Part shown: piece after piece, positions 10,871 to 23,565 of the stretch | Position numbering within the stretch: the stretch's first letter is position 1 | Layout of the letters: the number at the start of each line of letters is the position of its first letter | NCBI GenBank assembly: GCA_047967505.1 | Contig: CM106541.1 | DNA: 64,000 nucleotides | Strand: one strand, 5' to 3' | Origin: Dipteris shenzhenensis | Lineage: Eukaryota > Polypodiophyta > Polypodiopsida > Gleicheniales | Translations under genes and position numbers: made by a program | Notes under the pieces: generated by a model | The model's database searches: none | What the model was told of the DNA's origin: nothing | Seen by the model: only the letters and a program-made list of their open reading frames with translations

Positions 10871-13800
10871 AATTTTATCGGGGGATTCACCTCATAATAT
10901 TTTAGTGTACCAGATGCATTCAAACAGAGGGGTATTTTAATTTAACTTTTTGGAAAATTTTAACAGTTTTACAATAACAAGAGTGGTTTTTTAATTGAAA
11001 TTTAGAAAAAAATCACTTAGTTCATAAGTAAAAAGGGGTGTTTTTATTGGGAGGAAAATTTTAGTTGAGAGGTTTTTAAATACCCCTTGAACACACATAC
11101 ATAGGGTTTCTTGGTAGTGCAACCCCCGAGCGAATTTGTACATACTAAAGCATGTCATATGAAATTAGTGAAAGAGTTGAATAAGGTGCTTGAGAAATAG
11201 AATCCAATGGTGGATCTCAAAAGGATGGAAAGCATACAACAATTTGCTCTATGGAAGTTCTTTACTAGAAGACCCTTTCCAACCTTTACTTTGAAAGCAA
11301 AGCAAATAGTAGTGAGAGGCCAACGGTGGTGAAACCTACTTGCCTTCCTGCATCTAATGTTGATCTTCATCAAAATGTTCTAAGGCCCCTAGTTTTCTTA
11401 GGAGTGGTAGGGGTGTGGCTTGGGCAGATATTTTGCCAAATGATGATGGATCTATTTTTGCAAAGTCATCTAAGGAGGTGGAAATGATAGACATGAATCA
11501 AAAAACGTGGAGACATGAAGAGAAGGGGCTGGAAAAGAAGCCACTTGTAGAATCTAATGCTAACCTCTCTTCCTCCAAGGCTTTACCAAAGAGAATTAAC
11601 GATGTGCCAAGGAATCTCTAGGGGTGTCAAAGAAAATCACTTCCAAATTTTACGAGATGTTGTTAAATCCCTCTCCCACTGATTCTACTATTGGTAAGAG
11701 CAGATCAAATGCATTGTTTACCTTGGTGTTGATGGAGTTTTCTATCACCCCAAGGTGACTAACTATAATCCTATGGCTAGCTCATTGTAGATGTGTGTAT
11801 ACTTCATAGAAGATGCCCTCTCTTGCAATCCATAGGTTTCTATGGAAGTTTTCCTACTCCAAGTGATGCAATTAAATAAGTGCCAAAAGGTATTTCTTGG
11901 GCAAGGTGCCCTATTGCATGGACAAATTGTATGAAGGCCGATGATACTGATTTAGGTAGAATGAGAAAAAAGAATATGACCTTCATGAAACAACAAGTAA
12001 CTGTATTAAATTGGTTGTCCAAATTTATTACAAATAGCATGTGGCTACACACCCATGGTAAAATCTGTCTATGCTCATTGGAATTGGAACTCTATGAGCC
12101 AGTAGCTTACTTCTTATATTTTCGAAGACATTTAAGTATTAACATGATTTAAGGAGCAGATCATCAACACAAAATTAGGTATTACAAACTGAGTAGAGTA
12201 GCATTGATCATGGATTGTGGTAGTCCAAGAAGTCCACAAGTCATTTATCTCGGCTCAGTTATCATATGAGAAGATGTGAAGGCAATGCACAATGTTATTG
12301 CAGTAGGAGTGGCCATGCAGTAGAGCATTCCAGACATGATACATGTTTTCTCATAAGCTACCATATGTACACAATTATAGTTTGATTTGAGAGATGATAA
12401 GGCCTTTCCAAAACGCTTGCTAATTGCTCCTACACTCGATTCAAATAATTAATTTGCCTATTTGCTGGTATTAGTCACTTCTTGCATTAATTTTACCTCT
12501 AAGGTATTGAATTCTTGAAATACAACTAACATACTTGGCTCAGTAAAGAGAGCTTTTCGAGAAGCACTGACAAGCTCTTGGTTTGATGCAAAGGGAGGAC
12601 ATTCCCATTAATAAAGGGGTGTGATGGAAAGTAATGCTCATTCCTTCTTTAATTACCTAGAATCATCATCTTGAGGGCAGGCCTACTTCATGATGTTGGT
12701 CTTGAGGAAAGGTTTTGAGAAACCATCTCAACATCATGTGTTAGATATTGTGCATAGCACTAACACATAGAGTCTGTATGTTGTTCATGGCGAGGCTTAC
12801 AATGGTGATTTACACATTTCACATGACCACGCACATGGGTAAATCTAAGCTGACCTAAGGTTATTTCCCAATGCCAATCAAGCAAACCAATGGAAGTGAA
12901 AGCAAGCTATGACACTTGTAAAAGTTGTTCTTATGCGAAAGCATGATTTCCAATAGTTTACTTAATCAACACCTAGTAAATTAAAGAGCTACAAACTAGT
13001 AACTAATTTAAGCCACAATAGCTTCAAGCTTTCACGCAAGAGGGTAGAATTTAGAAGAGAGTGGAAAAAAGAAACATCAATACTGCATGGGTAGTGAATG
13101 AGGGCCGCCCCTATCAAAAGTAAACTTTGGTATATTTCTTTATTGAATTGTAGGGTCACAGAAGGCCTTACGTGTCCAAACCAGTACTAGGTACGAGGGG
13201 TCCCACACCTCCATCCCATAGCCATGCATGCCCTCTCCCACTCGCAAAGGTTATCGGGATGAGGGAGAGGGGTTTATGACCCTTCTTATATCCCAAGAGC
13301 TCAAGAACACCATATTGCCTCCACCAATGACATGTGTCGTCCAGTGTCCAAAGCCCTTCATCATGTCACACTGCACAGTCCTTTGCTAAACAGTCTACAT
13401 GGGTGTGATGCTTGAGAAAGGATGACCACCACATGCTATCTATAAAGGAAAGGGTTGTATTCCCTAACCCTAACCCTAACCCTAAAAGGGTTTGTATATA
13501 TTCTACAACTAAATATAGTGTACAGTTGTACAGTTAGTCATTTGTGGTGTGTTCTCTAGCTGTGCCCTCTCTCCTCATCTCCACTCTTCTCCTCTCCCCT
13601 CTTCATATTTTGTCAAGTGAGCTCCTAAAAATGAGGCAAGTTATTTATATAGGGAGCTCAGTAAAGTAGCAACTTGCTTTAGCAAATAGCATAGAGACTA
13701 GCTTTATCAAAAAAGTGTGACCAGTGTTAATCTAGATTTAAAGCAGTAGGGTAGGTGTTATTAAAGCAGTGGCTGGCTTTATTAGGATGTCATGTCTCTG

Positions 13801-14108
13801 TGTTAGAGGTGGGTGCTTTATCCATATAGCAATGGGTACCATTAGTTATGGTAGCAAGATTGGAATTATCTTTTAGCGCAATGGGTAGCATTATTTTTAG
13901 TGCAGTAGGCCAAGAGTCATTGTGTTGTCCATATAGTAGCAATGAAGTGATTGCTACATTAATGTTATAGTAGTGACTCACATTTGAAGACCCTGATATG
14001 ATGATTCTGACTATGGAACTAGCACTGCTGAATTTCACCATAGTGCATCCAAGTTCCTATGATGTGGTGTGGATAGTGTGGCATAATAATAGTGAGCAGC
14101 ATGACCTT
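10871..14108. other. Intergenic, no convincing gene
   Basis: About 3.2 kb of unique-looking AT-rich DNA. ORFs at 11415-11621 and 11880-12152 are short, lack recognisable domains and have no supporting splice structure, so I do not call them. A short telomere-like run at 13462-13490 is listed separately. Confidence 0.35.
13462..13490. repeat. Short interstitial CCCTAA run
   Basis: Four CCCTAA units in a row followed by AAAGGG. The unit is 6 bp (TTAGGG type), unlike the 7-bp CCCTAAA units at 57.5-58.7 kb. It is too short to be a telomere; CCCTAA runs also occur in plant promoters as telo-box-like elements. Confidence 0.7.
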
Positions 14109-14113
14109 GGATG

Positions 14114-14845
14114 TGTTAGATATCAATGCTCCACTCTCGTGTAACTATGCGGGAACCAGCTAACTCTACTTGTAAGCTCCCCATATGAGGAGAAGGCATT
14201 TGAGTAGCTCGGTTATCCAATAGGTCTTGGTTTGGACACCAAATGGGGGCCATGTGTGGCCTGATGGTTGGATGGCTTCAAATAGAGTTGGCACACTGCC
14301 AACTAGGCTACATGCAAGTGCGGGAAGGCATCCCATGATTGACTGCACTGAAGGTAGATGGAGCATTTCCCAGGGCAGCCCACTTTCGGGTTGCATGGCC
14401 CGTTTGGAGCCTCAGATGATCCCGGATGGCTATCGGCCGAACGATAACCGTAGGTTACTTGCTCTATTTTATGCCACAGTTCTATCGTATGGTCGGTGGC
14501 CTATTTTGGGACCGACCCCAGTCGACCGTTTTGGGCGGACTGGGTCGGTCACTTAATTGGGTCTAACTAACTATGACTGGTGGCTATATAAGAGCAAGCC
14601 CGTGAAGCCCATTTCATCACTGGCTACAGCAACCCTGATTCCCTATCATCTAGCCTCCATCTTCTACTATTTCCATCTCACCATCGAAGCTTCTTTCACA
14701 GGAGCGCACGGTTGGGAGGCAGCGCCATCTATTGTATCAGTTCTATAGTAATCAAATTTTTTGATTCTCCATACTATCTGCTTTTCTCTCTTGCGTACGA
14801 GATCCTGTTATCTATTGAGCACAAACGTTGTATTGTTTTCTTACA
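14114..14845 (+). repeat. 5' LTR of copia-B
   Basis: The 732-bp LTR starts TGTTAGATATC and ends TTACA. It contains a TATA box (CTATATAAGAG) at 14584-14594, so the transcript would start about 30 bp further on. Confidence 0.92.
14584..14594 (+). promoter_or_regulatory. TATA box of the copia-B LTR promoter
   Basis: CTATATAAGAG within the LTR, conserved at the same place in the copia-A LTRs. It fits the expected position of the U3/R promoter. Confidence 0.65.
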
Positions 14846-14857
14846 TGGTATCAGAGC
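14846..14857 (+). other. Primer-binding site of copia-B
   Basis: TGGTATCAGAGC directly follows the LTR and is complementary to initiator tRNA-Met. Confidence 0.92.
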
Positions 14858-14915
14858 CTGGACTCTAGCAAGAAGATTTGGTATTGTGTTTCTATTTGTG
14901 AGTAGATTGTGAGAG

Positions 14916-15840
14916 ATGGCCCAGCCCGCAAGACTGCGAATCCCACCATTCGGCAAAAGCAGAAAGTTGGATGGCACTAATTATCCACTCTAGAAGTTCA
15001 AGATGAAGACCATCCTAAGCGCATACGAGCTTTAAGATACTGCTACTAGGGTGGATCTGAATCTAGTTCCGAGACCGAATCCGGCCAATGCAGCACAACA
15101 GATAGTACCAACTATGGATGAGATTCTCGCGTGGACAAGAAGAATTGCAGATGCACTGTGTTCTATTGTCTGCAGTGTAAGTGATTCTATCATGGCATTA
15201 ATTCAACATATCACCTCAGCGGAGGAGGCATGGACAGTCTTGAAAAATCAGTACAAGACCACGAATCAGATGCAGATTCAAAATCTGGAGACTCAACTCG
15301 CGAACAAGAAACTGTCTGAGTCTGAAGCGGCAGAGAAGTTCATCACCAAGGTGAAGAATCTGCGCGATTAGATGATTGTGATTGGCATCACCATCACCAA
15401 CGAGAATCTAGCACGGAGGTGCATACGGATTCTCCCACCAAAGTACAACGGTCTTGTTACAGCACTGAATACGTAGAACAGAAATCCACCCCTCAACTTT
15501 GAGGATTTTAGTGCAATGCTTCTAGAGGAGGAGATGCGTCAAAAGATGAGGACTGGCAAAGATTTGGCTTTCTATGTTGGATCAAAGAAAGGTAAGGGTA
15601 AGGACTCTAGTAACCCATCTTCTTCTGATGATAAAAAGAGAAAGAAGAAGATCAAGTGCTTCTATTGCAACAAGGCAGGGCACAAGCAGAATGAGTGCCG
15701 AAAGAAGATTGCAGATGAGAAGAACAGAGTAAAGAAAGAGTCCAACAATAGTGCGCATGCAATACCAGTAGAGTTGTTCGTAGCAATTGAGGAGATTTGC
15801 ACGGAGGCAATTCATGTACCTGCGGATGAACAGTTGATTA
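14916..15840 (+). pseudogene. copia-B gag (decayed)
   Basis: The start codon at 14916 opens MAQPARLRIPPFGKSRKLDG. The Trp expected after GTNYPL is a TAG, and more stops fall near 15033, 15369 and 15474. The UBN2 gag core is readable (METQLANKKLSESEAAEKF-like), and the zinc knuckle CFYCNKAGHKQNEC lies at 15657-15698. Gag would form the cytoplasmic particle and bind element RNA through the knuckle. Confidence 0.88.
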
Positions 15841-16546
15841 TTGACAGTGGTGCATTGCGCCACATGACCAGTCGGAAGGATTGGTATACCTCTCTACAGC
15901 TGGTAGGGAATGACATCCTAGTAGCATTCAGCAATGATGCAAAATGTCTAGCAAAAGGAAAATGTACGATTGCTCTCAAGTTAGATGGAGTTGTAAAACA
16001 GTTGTCTGATGTTCTTTACATGCCAGATATCAAGAGGAACTTGTCCATTTCGGTGATCACGGATCAGCACCTCAAAGTTCACTTTAATAAGAATGGCACA
16101 CAGATTTTGGATCTTCAAGGGAAGGTCATTGGTAAAGGTACACGGTGCAACAACATCTACGAACTCTCAGCTTTTAGTGCTCGAGCGGATGTGAAGAACA
16201 CTAAGCTATGGCATGAGAGGTTTGGTCATCTAAACCTTAGTTCTTTAAAGGAGATGCATAAAAGTGGAATGATTGCAGACCTACCAGAAATTGCAGATCT
16301 GCCCGATGTATGTGAAGCTTGCATGATGGGCAAGCAGCATCGGCATCGCTTTCCTAAAGAGGCCAGCAAGGCAAAGGCTCCTCTAGAGCTCGTTTACACA
16401 GACCTCTGCGGAAAGATGGAGACAGAAGCTTTGGGTGGATCCTACTACTTCATGACGCTAATCAACGACTACAGTAGAAGGATATGGATATACTTCTTGA
16501 AGACTCCATGCCAGGACCCCACGGAGGAGGGAGGGGCAGTTGATTA
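15841..16546 (+). pseudogene. copia-B protease and integrase N-terminal half (decayed)
   Basis: The protease active site is IIDSGALRHM from about 15838, with Ser of the usual GAS changed to Leu. The integrase HHCC zinc domain follows (WHERFGHLNLSSLKEMH ... CEACMMGKQHR), then the core start ELVYTDLCGKM and YYFMTLINDYSRRIWIYFLK. After about 16504 the reading leaves the family and ends at 16547. The segment carrying the second catalytic Asp is missing. Confidence 0.88.
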
Positions 16547-16575
16547 GGATTGACTAGACTATTTTGCCCCTTTTC
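16505..16575 (+). other. Foreign filler replacing part of the copia-B integrase
   Basis: Between the codons for IYFLKT and those for QQNGVAE, where the family has about 50-60 codons with the LRSD..GEF motif, this copy has about 70 bp of unrelated sequence with a GGAGGAGGGAGGGG run. A deletion repaired with filler DNA explains this best. Confidence 0.7.
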
Positions 16576-18290
16576 ACAGCAAAATGGAGTAGCAGAATGC
16601 AAGATGCGCGTCATCTGCGAAATGGGCAGGAGTATGGTGAAAGGGAAAGATTTGCCAAAGACTTTCTGGGCTGAAGCATGTAACACTATAGTTTACATTC
16701 TGAATCGTAGCTATACGACGGCTATGAACAGAATGACTCCACTGCAGGCCTTTTCTGGTAGGAAACCTTCAGCTGCACATTTCAGAGTTTTTGGATGTGA
16801 CTGTTTTGTGCATGTCCCTGATGCTAACAGGACCAAATGGGAACCAAAGAGCCGGAAGTGTATTTTCTTGGGCTACAGTGAAGAGGCGAAGGGTTACCGT
16901 CTCTATAACCCTGTTACCAAGAAGGTAATTGTAAGTCGCAATGTGGTCTTCTCAGAACAGCCGCATCAATTGGAGGATGCTTCCTTCCCAGACAACAAGG
17001 ACCAGGATATCCATCCAGTACAACCACCAACAGCAGACCGAACTCCCCCAATAGTGCTTGGGAGGATTCAAGATAAAGAAGATGAAGAAGAGCCTACAGA
17101 ACCACAACGGCAACTGCCATTCCCGAAGTGGGTAAAGAAGGCTTTGGATGGCAGAGAACCTCCAGCCATTGAGGAGGAACCATCCAAACACCACCGGTCC
17201 AAGAGATTAGAGGAGCAAAGAAGGGTGTAGGAACACTTGGTCAACTACGTGTTGATGACAGAGGTGATCCGTGCTGAAGAACCCAAGTGTCTTGAAGAGG
17301 CACAGGGTGATGATAGGTGGATGGAGGCTATGCAGTCAAAGTATGGCTCCATAATGAAGAACAACACTTGGGACCTTGTGGATCGACCACCAAAATGCAA
17401 GGTAATCGGCACCAAGTGGGTGTACAAGACCAAGCACAAGTCCGACAACATGTTGGATAAGTACAAGGCTTGGCTCATGGCAAAAGGATTCGCACAAGTA
17501 CATGGTTTTGATTATCAGGATAATTTTTCTCCCACAGCTCGACTAACCACAATTCGCAGTGTTTTGGCTTTAGCAGCCCAAGGAAGTTGGCCCGTGTTTT
17601 AGATGGATGTAAAATCTGCCTTTTTGAATGGAGATCTCAAGGAGGAGGTATATGTGGAACAACCACCAGGTTTTGAGAACCCTGGTTCAGAGGGTAAAGT
17701 TTGTAAACTAAAGAAGGCACTTTACGGGTTGAAACAGGCCCCACGAGCATGGTACCAGTGAATTGATGCCTACTTTTTGCAAAACGGGTTCAGGAGGAGA
17801 CCATCTGATGCAAATTTGTATATCTTCAGAGAAGGAGGCAAGTGTATGATCGTGGTCCTTTATGTGGACGACCTTGTCATAACAGGAAACCATGAAGAGA
17901 AGATCTCGCAAACAAAGCATTTGCTAGGAAGAGAGTTTGAAATGACAGACCTCGGACTGATGCATTTCTGTTTGGGGATTGAAGTTTGGCAAGAGCCAAA
18001 ACAGATCTTCATTTCACAGCTGAAGTATGCTGGAGAGATACTAAAAGCATTTGGCATGGCTGAGTGCAAGACAGTTGGTACCCCTATGGAGGTTGACATG
18101 AAGCTCTCAAACGAGGATTCATCACCACTGGTGGATGAAGCGAAGTACAGAAGGCTTGTGGGCAACTTGATTTACTTATGCAACACGTGGCCAGACATCA
18201 GTTCTGCGACTGGTGTACTAAGCAGGTTTTCCAATAAGCCCCGGGGGGACCATTGGAGGGCAGGGATGCGGGTGCTGAAATACATCAAAG
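16560..18290 (+). pseudogene. copia-B integrase C-terminus and reverse transcriptase (decayed)
   Basis: The frame restarts with FSQQNGVAECKMRVICEMGR, keeping the integrase Glu, then QAFSGRKPSAAHFRVFGCDC and FLGYSEEAKGYRLYNPVTKK. RT follows with [53 protein letters not shown] and the catalytic LYVDDLVITGNHEE (YVDD at 17861-17872). Stops at 17228, 17600 and 17759 each look like one C-to-T or G-to-A change (CAG to TAG, TGG to TGA). The frame ends where the inversion cuts the element. Confidence 0.9.
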
Positions 18291-20050
18291 ACATGCTCCA
18301 AGGTTGACAATGTAGAGAATAACTATTCAAAGTTGGCAAGGGCAGGCAAGCGTAGACCAAACAATTGGATAGGGACAATGATGAATCATGTTGTCTCTTT
18401 CATGCATAGACCTATGACACCTTGCAATTTTAACTTTAGTGGGAATAAACACCCCTCCAGTCAGTCCTCCTCCTCATGCTTGCATTGAGAGGGGATACTA
18501 TAAGCTCACAAATGAGTTTTATGGATTATCTAATCCCATGGTTTTACTAGTGTACATTTTGGGACTACCATGTGGTAGACCCCTTGTGGATTATCCTACC
18601 TGAATTGTGCGAAGATGTAAATCTAGGCATATAAGGCCTAGAAGTTGATGGAGGCTCACACCCTAATACTACTTTTGGGGTAGGTCATCAATTAATGGCT
18701 AGGTGGCATGTATGGTGTCCACTGTGTACCCCAAGAGCTAATTTAGCACACATTGACACCATGTCCTCCACTCATTTGCTTTTCAATCCTGAGTTTCCCA
18801 GTTCCATGTGCGAGACCCATTGTTGGTGCTACTTAATAGCGTGCCTTTCGATGTCGCAAAATTACCATGGGCAAATGTCTCCATTAATTTTTGTTCATTT
18901 TTTAAGTCCAATTATGCTAAAGGTTAGTTGCTAGCTACAAAAAAAGCAGCTATAGCCTTGAGTGATGTGCCTCTTGCCATGCATAAATTAGTATCCCCCT
19001 CATGATATTGAGCAACTTGATCCTCTCCCCTAGGCCTCACGTCAAGAGCTACCAAAGGCTCTATTTCTAGGCTAGAAGTATGGCTCTCAATTTACTATCA
19101 TTCAGGCTCTGATTGATCACCACCATTCTATCCCAAAAATCCCCTCCATCTAAATCTAAATACATTAGGATATGACGTCATCAAAGGGCCAATAATGGCC
19201 ATTAAATGACCTTATCTTTAGCAACACTCACTCCTAGAATGTGCATTTCCTCTTCTAATGGTGTTGCTACAACTTCCATGGATATTGAGATTAGGGACAG
19301 GGATATGAATTCCCCTTTCCCCATTAAAACATGCCCTGTAGTTTCAACAAAAAAACTTCTCGTTACTTTTACCACCCATGGGTAAGGGGTCCCTCTAAGG
19401 TACCCAATTACACTGCTACCCTTTTCCTAGTTTGTTGAGAATTGTAGTCTTGTCACACAGGAGGCCAATGGTGTCTACCTACTATATATTCACAATGCCA
19501 TGTGTGTGCATGATCCCTAGAAAATCCCTTTCATATAATACCATTAACAAATGCATTGTAGACCCCTTGAATACCTTTAAACCTTTATATACGAATGGTA
19601 AAACCCCTAAATTACCTACTACCTAGGTGCATGCCCAAGTATTAGAAAACCTTTTCTGTAGCACTCATATGATAGATGCACAATGGGTAAAACCCAATTA
19701 CGCAAGGAGAAGAATGGCCATCTAAAGTAAACTTCATATTTTTCAATTGAGACTATTTTTTAGCAAAGCTCACCAAATTTAGTGACCTTGTTAACAGTTT
19801 GTAGGTTTCTACCAATACATATTTCATCGATTACATAAATACCTTGACGTTCTTGACACAATGAATATATAAGGATGAAAGAGATCTTTCATAGCCAATG
19901 ACATGATTGAAATTTACTCTCAACATGCCTTTGTAAATGGTTTCTCATTAGCAAATGGGATAACATGATATACATGCATAGTCAAAATCAATATGTAGTC
20001 ATGATAACATGCATTTGCATGCTAATGTGCATGTATGTGTAGGTTGGACC
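18291..20050. other. Intergenic inside the inverted segment, no gene
   Basis: No frame longer than about 80 codons and no recognised motif. The DNA just after the breakpoint is not retrotransposon sequence. Confidence 0.3.
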
Positions 20051-20067
20051 GGGGGGGGGGGGGGGGG
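20051..20067 (+). repeat. Run of 17 G
   Basis: An uninterrupted G tract preceded by GGACC. Such runs form quadruplex-like structures and are prone to assembly and sequencing length errors. Confidence 0.8.
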
Positions 20068-20826
20068 CAAGGCTTGTAGAATTAGTAGGGTAACAACAAA
20101 TGGAATGTGATCTCATGGAAGGGCAAGAGAAGGTCATACCATCTTGTTCTAAATTTTAAAAACTATGGTAGTACAAATAGAAATATGCAAATGATTGGGA
20201 AACAACGTAGCTAAGCAAGTGTGACAACATATAAATACATCCTAAGAAAACTTGAATTATAAAAAAATCATAGTTAAACTATAAAATCTTTTTTTTAATA
20301 TTTTCATAAGAGATTTGATCTAAAACTTGTTCCAACCTAAGAACTCCTTTTACAAAAAGTATCGATAAGTATTATCAAATATTAGGGAATCCAAAGTTGG
20401 TCAAAAGCAATATAGAGAGTGGTTTTTATAAAACTTATCCAAAAGTTTTCAACTTTTGAATTTTGTTATGTGCATCAAATTAGAGCTAAAATACAACGGA
20501 GTAAAGTAGTAATTCTATCCATAGACAACTAGTAGCAAATCCATTGAATTAGTCACTACATATCCATGATCTTGGAGGTGGCGTGACTCATCATCATCCC
20601 AACTAATAGATATAGAATGAAATATTTAAATTGGGAAAGATGGGTTTCAACGACATCTTATACTTGTTATCGATGTCCCTAATATCAAACAACACACCAG
20701 ATGAGGGGATTGCATATGGCCAAAATTTAAAATTTGTACTTTTACAAAACAAAAATCTAGTCTATTAACATGATTTGTGCTCAAAACATTGGGAACCATG
20801 TCACAATACTTGATTGGGATGTGATT

Positions 20827-21227
20827 CATGACTTTTTTTCATAATGATGTAAATCTAAGGTGAAAAGGCTTGGAAATATGTCCATTATGATTATGCTTGG
20901 TGGGTTTATTTTTTTAAGAAAAGATGATTAGAAAATGCCTTTTTGATTTGAGTCAAGGGGTAATACCTATAACTTGTTGCACACGGTACATAGTCCATTT
21001 TCTGAAACAAATATGGCATTTTCTTGAAGAAACATGACTTTTTTTCATAATTATGTAAAACTAAGCTGAAAAGGCTTGGAGCTATGTGCATTTTGGTCGA
21101 TTTATTTTTTAAAGAAAAGATCATTGGAAAATGCCTTTTGATTTGAGTCAAGGGGTAATATGTATAACTCGGTGCACACAGTGCATAGTCCATTTTCTGA
21201 AACAAACATGATATTTTCTTGAAAAAA
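20827..21227. repeat. ~200-bp tandem duplication
   Basis: Two adjacent copies (20827-21029 and 21030-21227) share CATGACTTTTTTTCATAAT, GCTGAAAAGGCTTGGA-like text, TTTGATTTGAGTCAAGGGG and CATAGTCCATTTTCTGAAAC. A further short duplication of ATAATCCATATTCTTAAAGA follows to 21275. ORFs across it are repeat artefacts. Confidence 0.75.
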
Positions 21228-21882
21228 CATAATCCATATTCTTAAAGAGATATAATCCATATTCTTAAAGAAACATGATATTGCTTTTGGCCCCAAAACC
21301 AGAGAGTTTCAAGTTGTCTCCTTCATCCCAACATTCTTGTCTTACGAGAGAGTTGTGAGGTCCTAGAGGCTATTGCCTTTGCTTGCTTGCTTGTCACCAT
21401 AAGTTATAAGTTAAGTTACAAGATTAGTGGAGTGTATGAAGTTTTAACTAGAGGGAACATGGACGCCCAAAACTGAAGCACCATCTATAGTTCAAGATTG
21501 ATGTAGAGCTAAAAGTGGTCCTCCAATTCCTACTACTAGAAGGTGTGGATAGTGTGTACCATTGTAAGAGCACTATAAGATCACACTAGTCAAGAGACAC
21601 CCAAGGCCTTGGAGCAATTATGTAGGAGTACACATAGCAAGTGAAGCAAAGGATATATAAATCTCATAAAATAGGTTTTCGAAGAAGTGAAAGCTTGAGC
21701 ACCCCAAAGCACCTTCACCAAGGTGGAAGCTTATGGCTCTGCTTCCCAATCTCACTAAGCATGCGAACCATGATTTGGCTCATTGCTCATCGAACCCTTA
21801 TAAAATAATACAAAGACCAGTTCTTTTGATTGGGTTAATAGATATTATCATGTTTCAGCCATAGTATAATGATTATTCTGTT
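21228..21882. other. Intergenic, no gene seen
   Basis: No reading frame or repeat of note. Confidence 0.3.
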
Positions 21883-22155
21883 GGGCTATTTCAGAGTCTG
21901 TGGTGTGAGCAGGGTTCGGGTTAGTCTGAAAGGAGTTGTGGTTTATCTTGTGTAAACCTAAAGGACCACTAGACCTTTAAGGGAATTGATTTAATTTGTG
22001 TGTGAAATGATATATGATGTCAATGATATTTCTCAACTGATATCATGAATAATGTATGTCTATGGGGAAGACAAGGCATCCTATGCCTAATGAGGCATTG
22101 TACTTGCTATCGATCTGACCTATTGTCTCAACCATGTCCCTATCTTTCCAACTCT
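21883..22155 (+). repeat. Direct repeat D1, copy 1
   Basis: It shares TGAAAGG.GTTGTGGTTTAT, ACC.TT..GG.ATTTGATTTGATTTG-like text, GATGTCAATGA.ATT, and the ending CCATGTC.C.ATCTTTCCAAC with copy 2 at 23252-23565. The copies are in the same orientation and 1.37 kb apart. They could be degenerate LTRs of a short element, but I see no clear TG...CA ends or primer site. Confidence 0.6.
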
Positions 22156-23251
22156 CTCCATGGGAATTTTACGTAGTATTAAATCCATGAATCCCTTAGT
22201 ATCTCCAAGTGTTTCTCTAGCTTCATGGAGATATTTTTGTTGATGTATTTCCAAGGAGGGCCTATGATTTTGAATGCAGTTGAGTCGGTGTTGCAATTCC
22301 ACTCTGCAGGTCATTTTGTTCTTTCCTACCCGCCATTTTTGGAGCTTTAATCTCACTTTTTTGAAGACTATCACTTGTAGCTGGAGGAGGGATTTTCCAT
22401 GAGCTAAATATCTCCATCTTGCAATTGAGCCTATGAATTATTAGAAAGTTCTATGTGGCATGTGTTTCACTAGTCACCTATGTTGTTGTTTATTCAAACT
22501 CCACCTCCAAAAACAAAGGTTGTCAAAATCTATCACATGGTTGTAAAAAGGAGATTAAATTCTAATGCCTTAAGTGAGGGGAAGAAATTTAGTTTCCAAT
22601 GCTCCACTCCTACTATTTGTAGCACCTACCTTGAACTCTTTCTATTGAGCCAGCATCAACAAGCTACCTAGCATTGATGTTCTTAGGTAGCCCCATTTTT
22701 TCAATACAGCTAACCTTCTCTTGATGTAGCCTATCATAACAAAGGCATCATCATTCACCAACTCAAAGTTTTTTGCTCCATTTGTAGTTGCTTCAAACGG
22801 TCACGATGTTACTAAATCTATCATTTGTTTCTATTTACACCACCAACTTGGAGTGGATCTACTACTTTTGCCATTTCTTGTTGGGGTAAATGTTCTCATT
22901 GTTGGTAAAGCACACGAGTTCTTATCTAAAGGTGCCCATGAAGATCATGTTTATGAGTTGATGTTTGTCAAACTCAGCCTAAACTTTGATTGCTAGCTCA
23001 TCCTATCATCAACTGACTATCCGAGCGGAGTTGTCTATTCAACCATCAATTACTGTTTTATCTACTCGTATTGGAAACTCATTGGAGAGCCAAGTGGAGT
23101 TGTCAGCCATTAATTACTGTTTTATCTGCTTGTATTGGGAACTCATTCGAGAAATGTGTGTTTCACCATAGGGAACTCATTCGAGATACTGGTATTTCAC
23201 TCATTGGAGACGTTTCACCATGCATCTCATCACTCCAACGAGGGGGGTTTG
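22156..23251. other. Spacer between the D1 repeats
   Basis: No protein motif. Near 23025-23160 there is a small tandem duplication of ATTACTGTTTTATCT and GGAACTCATT.GAGA. Confidence 0.4.
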
Positions 23252-23565
23252 CTAGGGTATTTCGGAGTTTATAGTGTGAACAAGGTTCTAGTTCTAGTGT
23301 TAGGGTGAAAGGGGTTGTGGTTTATGTTATGTACGCTTGAAGGGTCACTTGACCTTTGGGGATTTGATTTGATTTGCATGTGACATCATCTATGATGTCA
23401 ATGAGATTCTCTTAACTGACATCATTAGTGATGTGTATGTGTGTGGAGAAGAGAAGGCATCATCTACATATAAAATGAGATGTTGTATTTGCTATCAACA
23501 TTAATCAAGTTCAACTATTGCCTCAGCCATGTCTCCATCTTTCCAACTCTCTCTCCCTCTCTCCA
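23252..23565 (+). repeat. Direct repeat D1, copy 2
   Basis: This is the partner of 21883-22155, with several indels and substitutions. It ends in a CTCTCTCC-rich stretch. Confidence 0.6.

Larger units (their letters stand above)
14114..18290 (+). mobile_element. copia-B, 5' part: LTR, gag, protease, integrase, RT (cut by inversion)
   Basis: This belongs to the same family as copia-A (LTR length 732 bp, same primer site, same protein motifs) but lies on the plus strand. It begins after GGATG (14109-14113). It stops being element sequence after TACATCAAAG at 18290, at the codons that join RT to RNase H. The missing RNase H and 3' LTR are at 42940-44182 on the opposite strand, beginning at the next bases of the same sequence and ending at the complementary target copy. 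The two parts together are about 5.4 kb, close to the 5.5 kb of copia-A. Confidence 0.93.

Noticed and set aside
21883-23565. Confident call of an LTR element
   Set aside because: Terminal TG...CA, a primer site and target duplications are not visible, so only direct repeats are reported.
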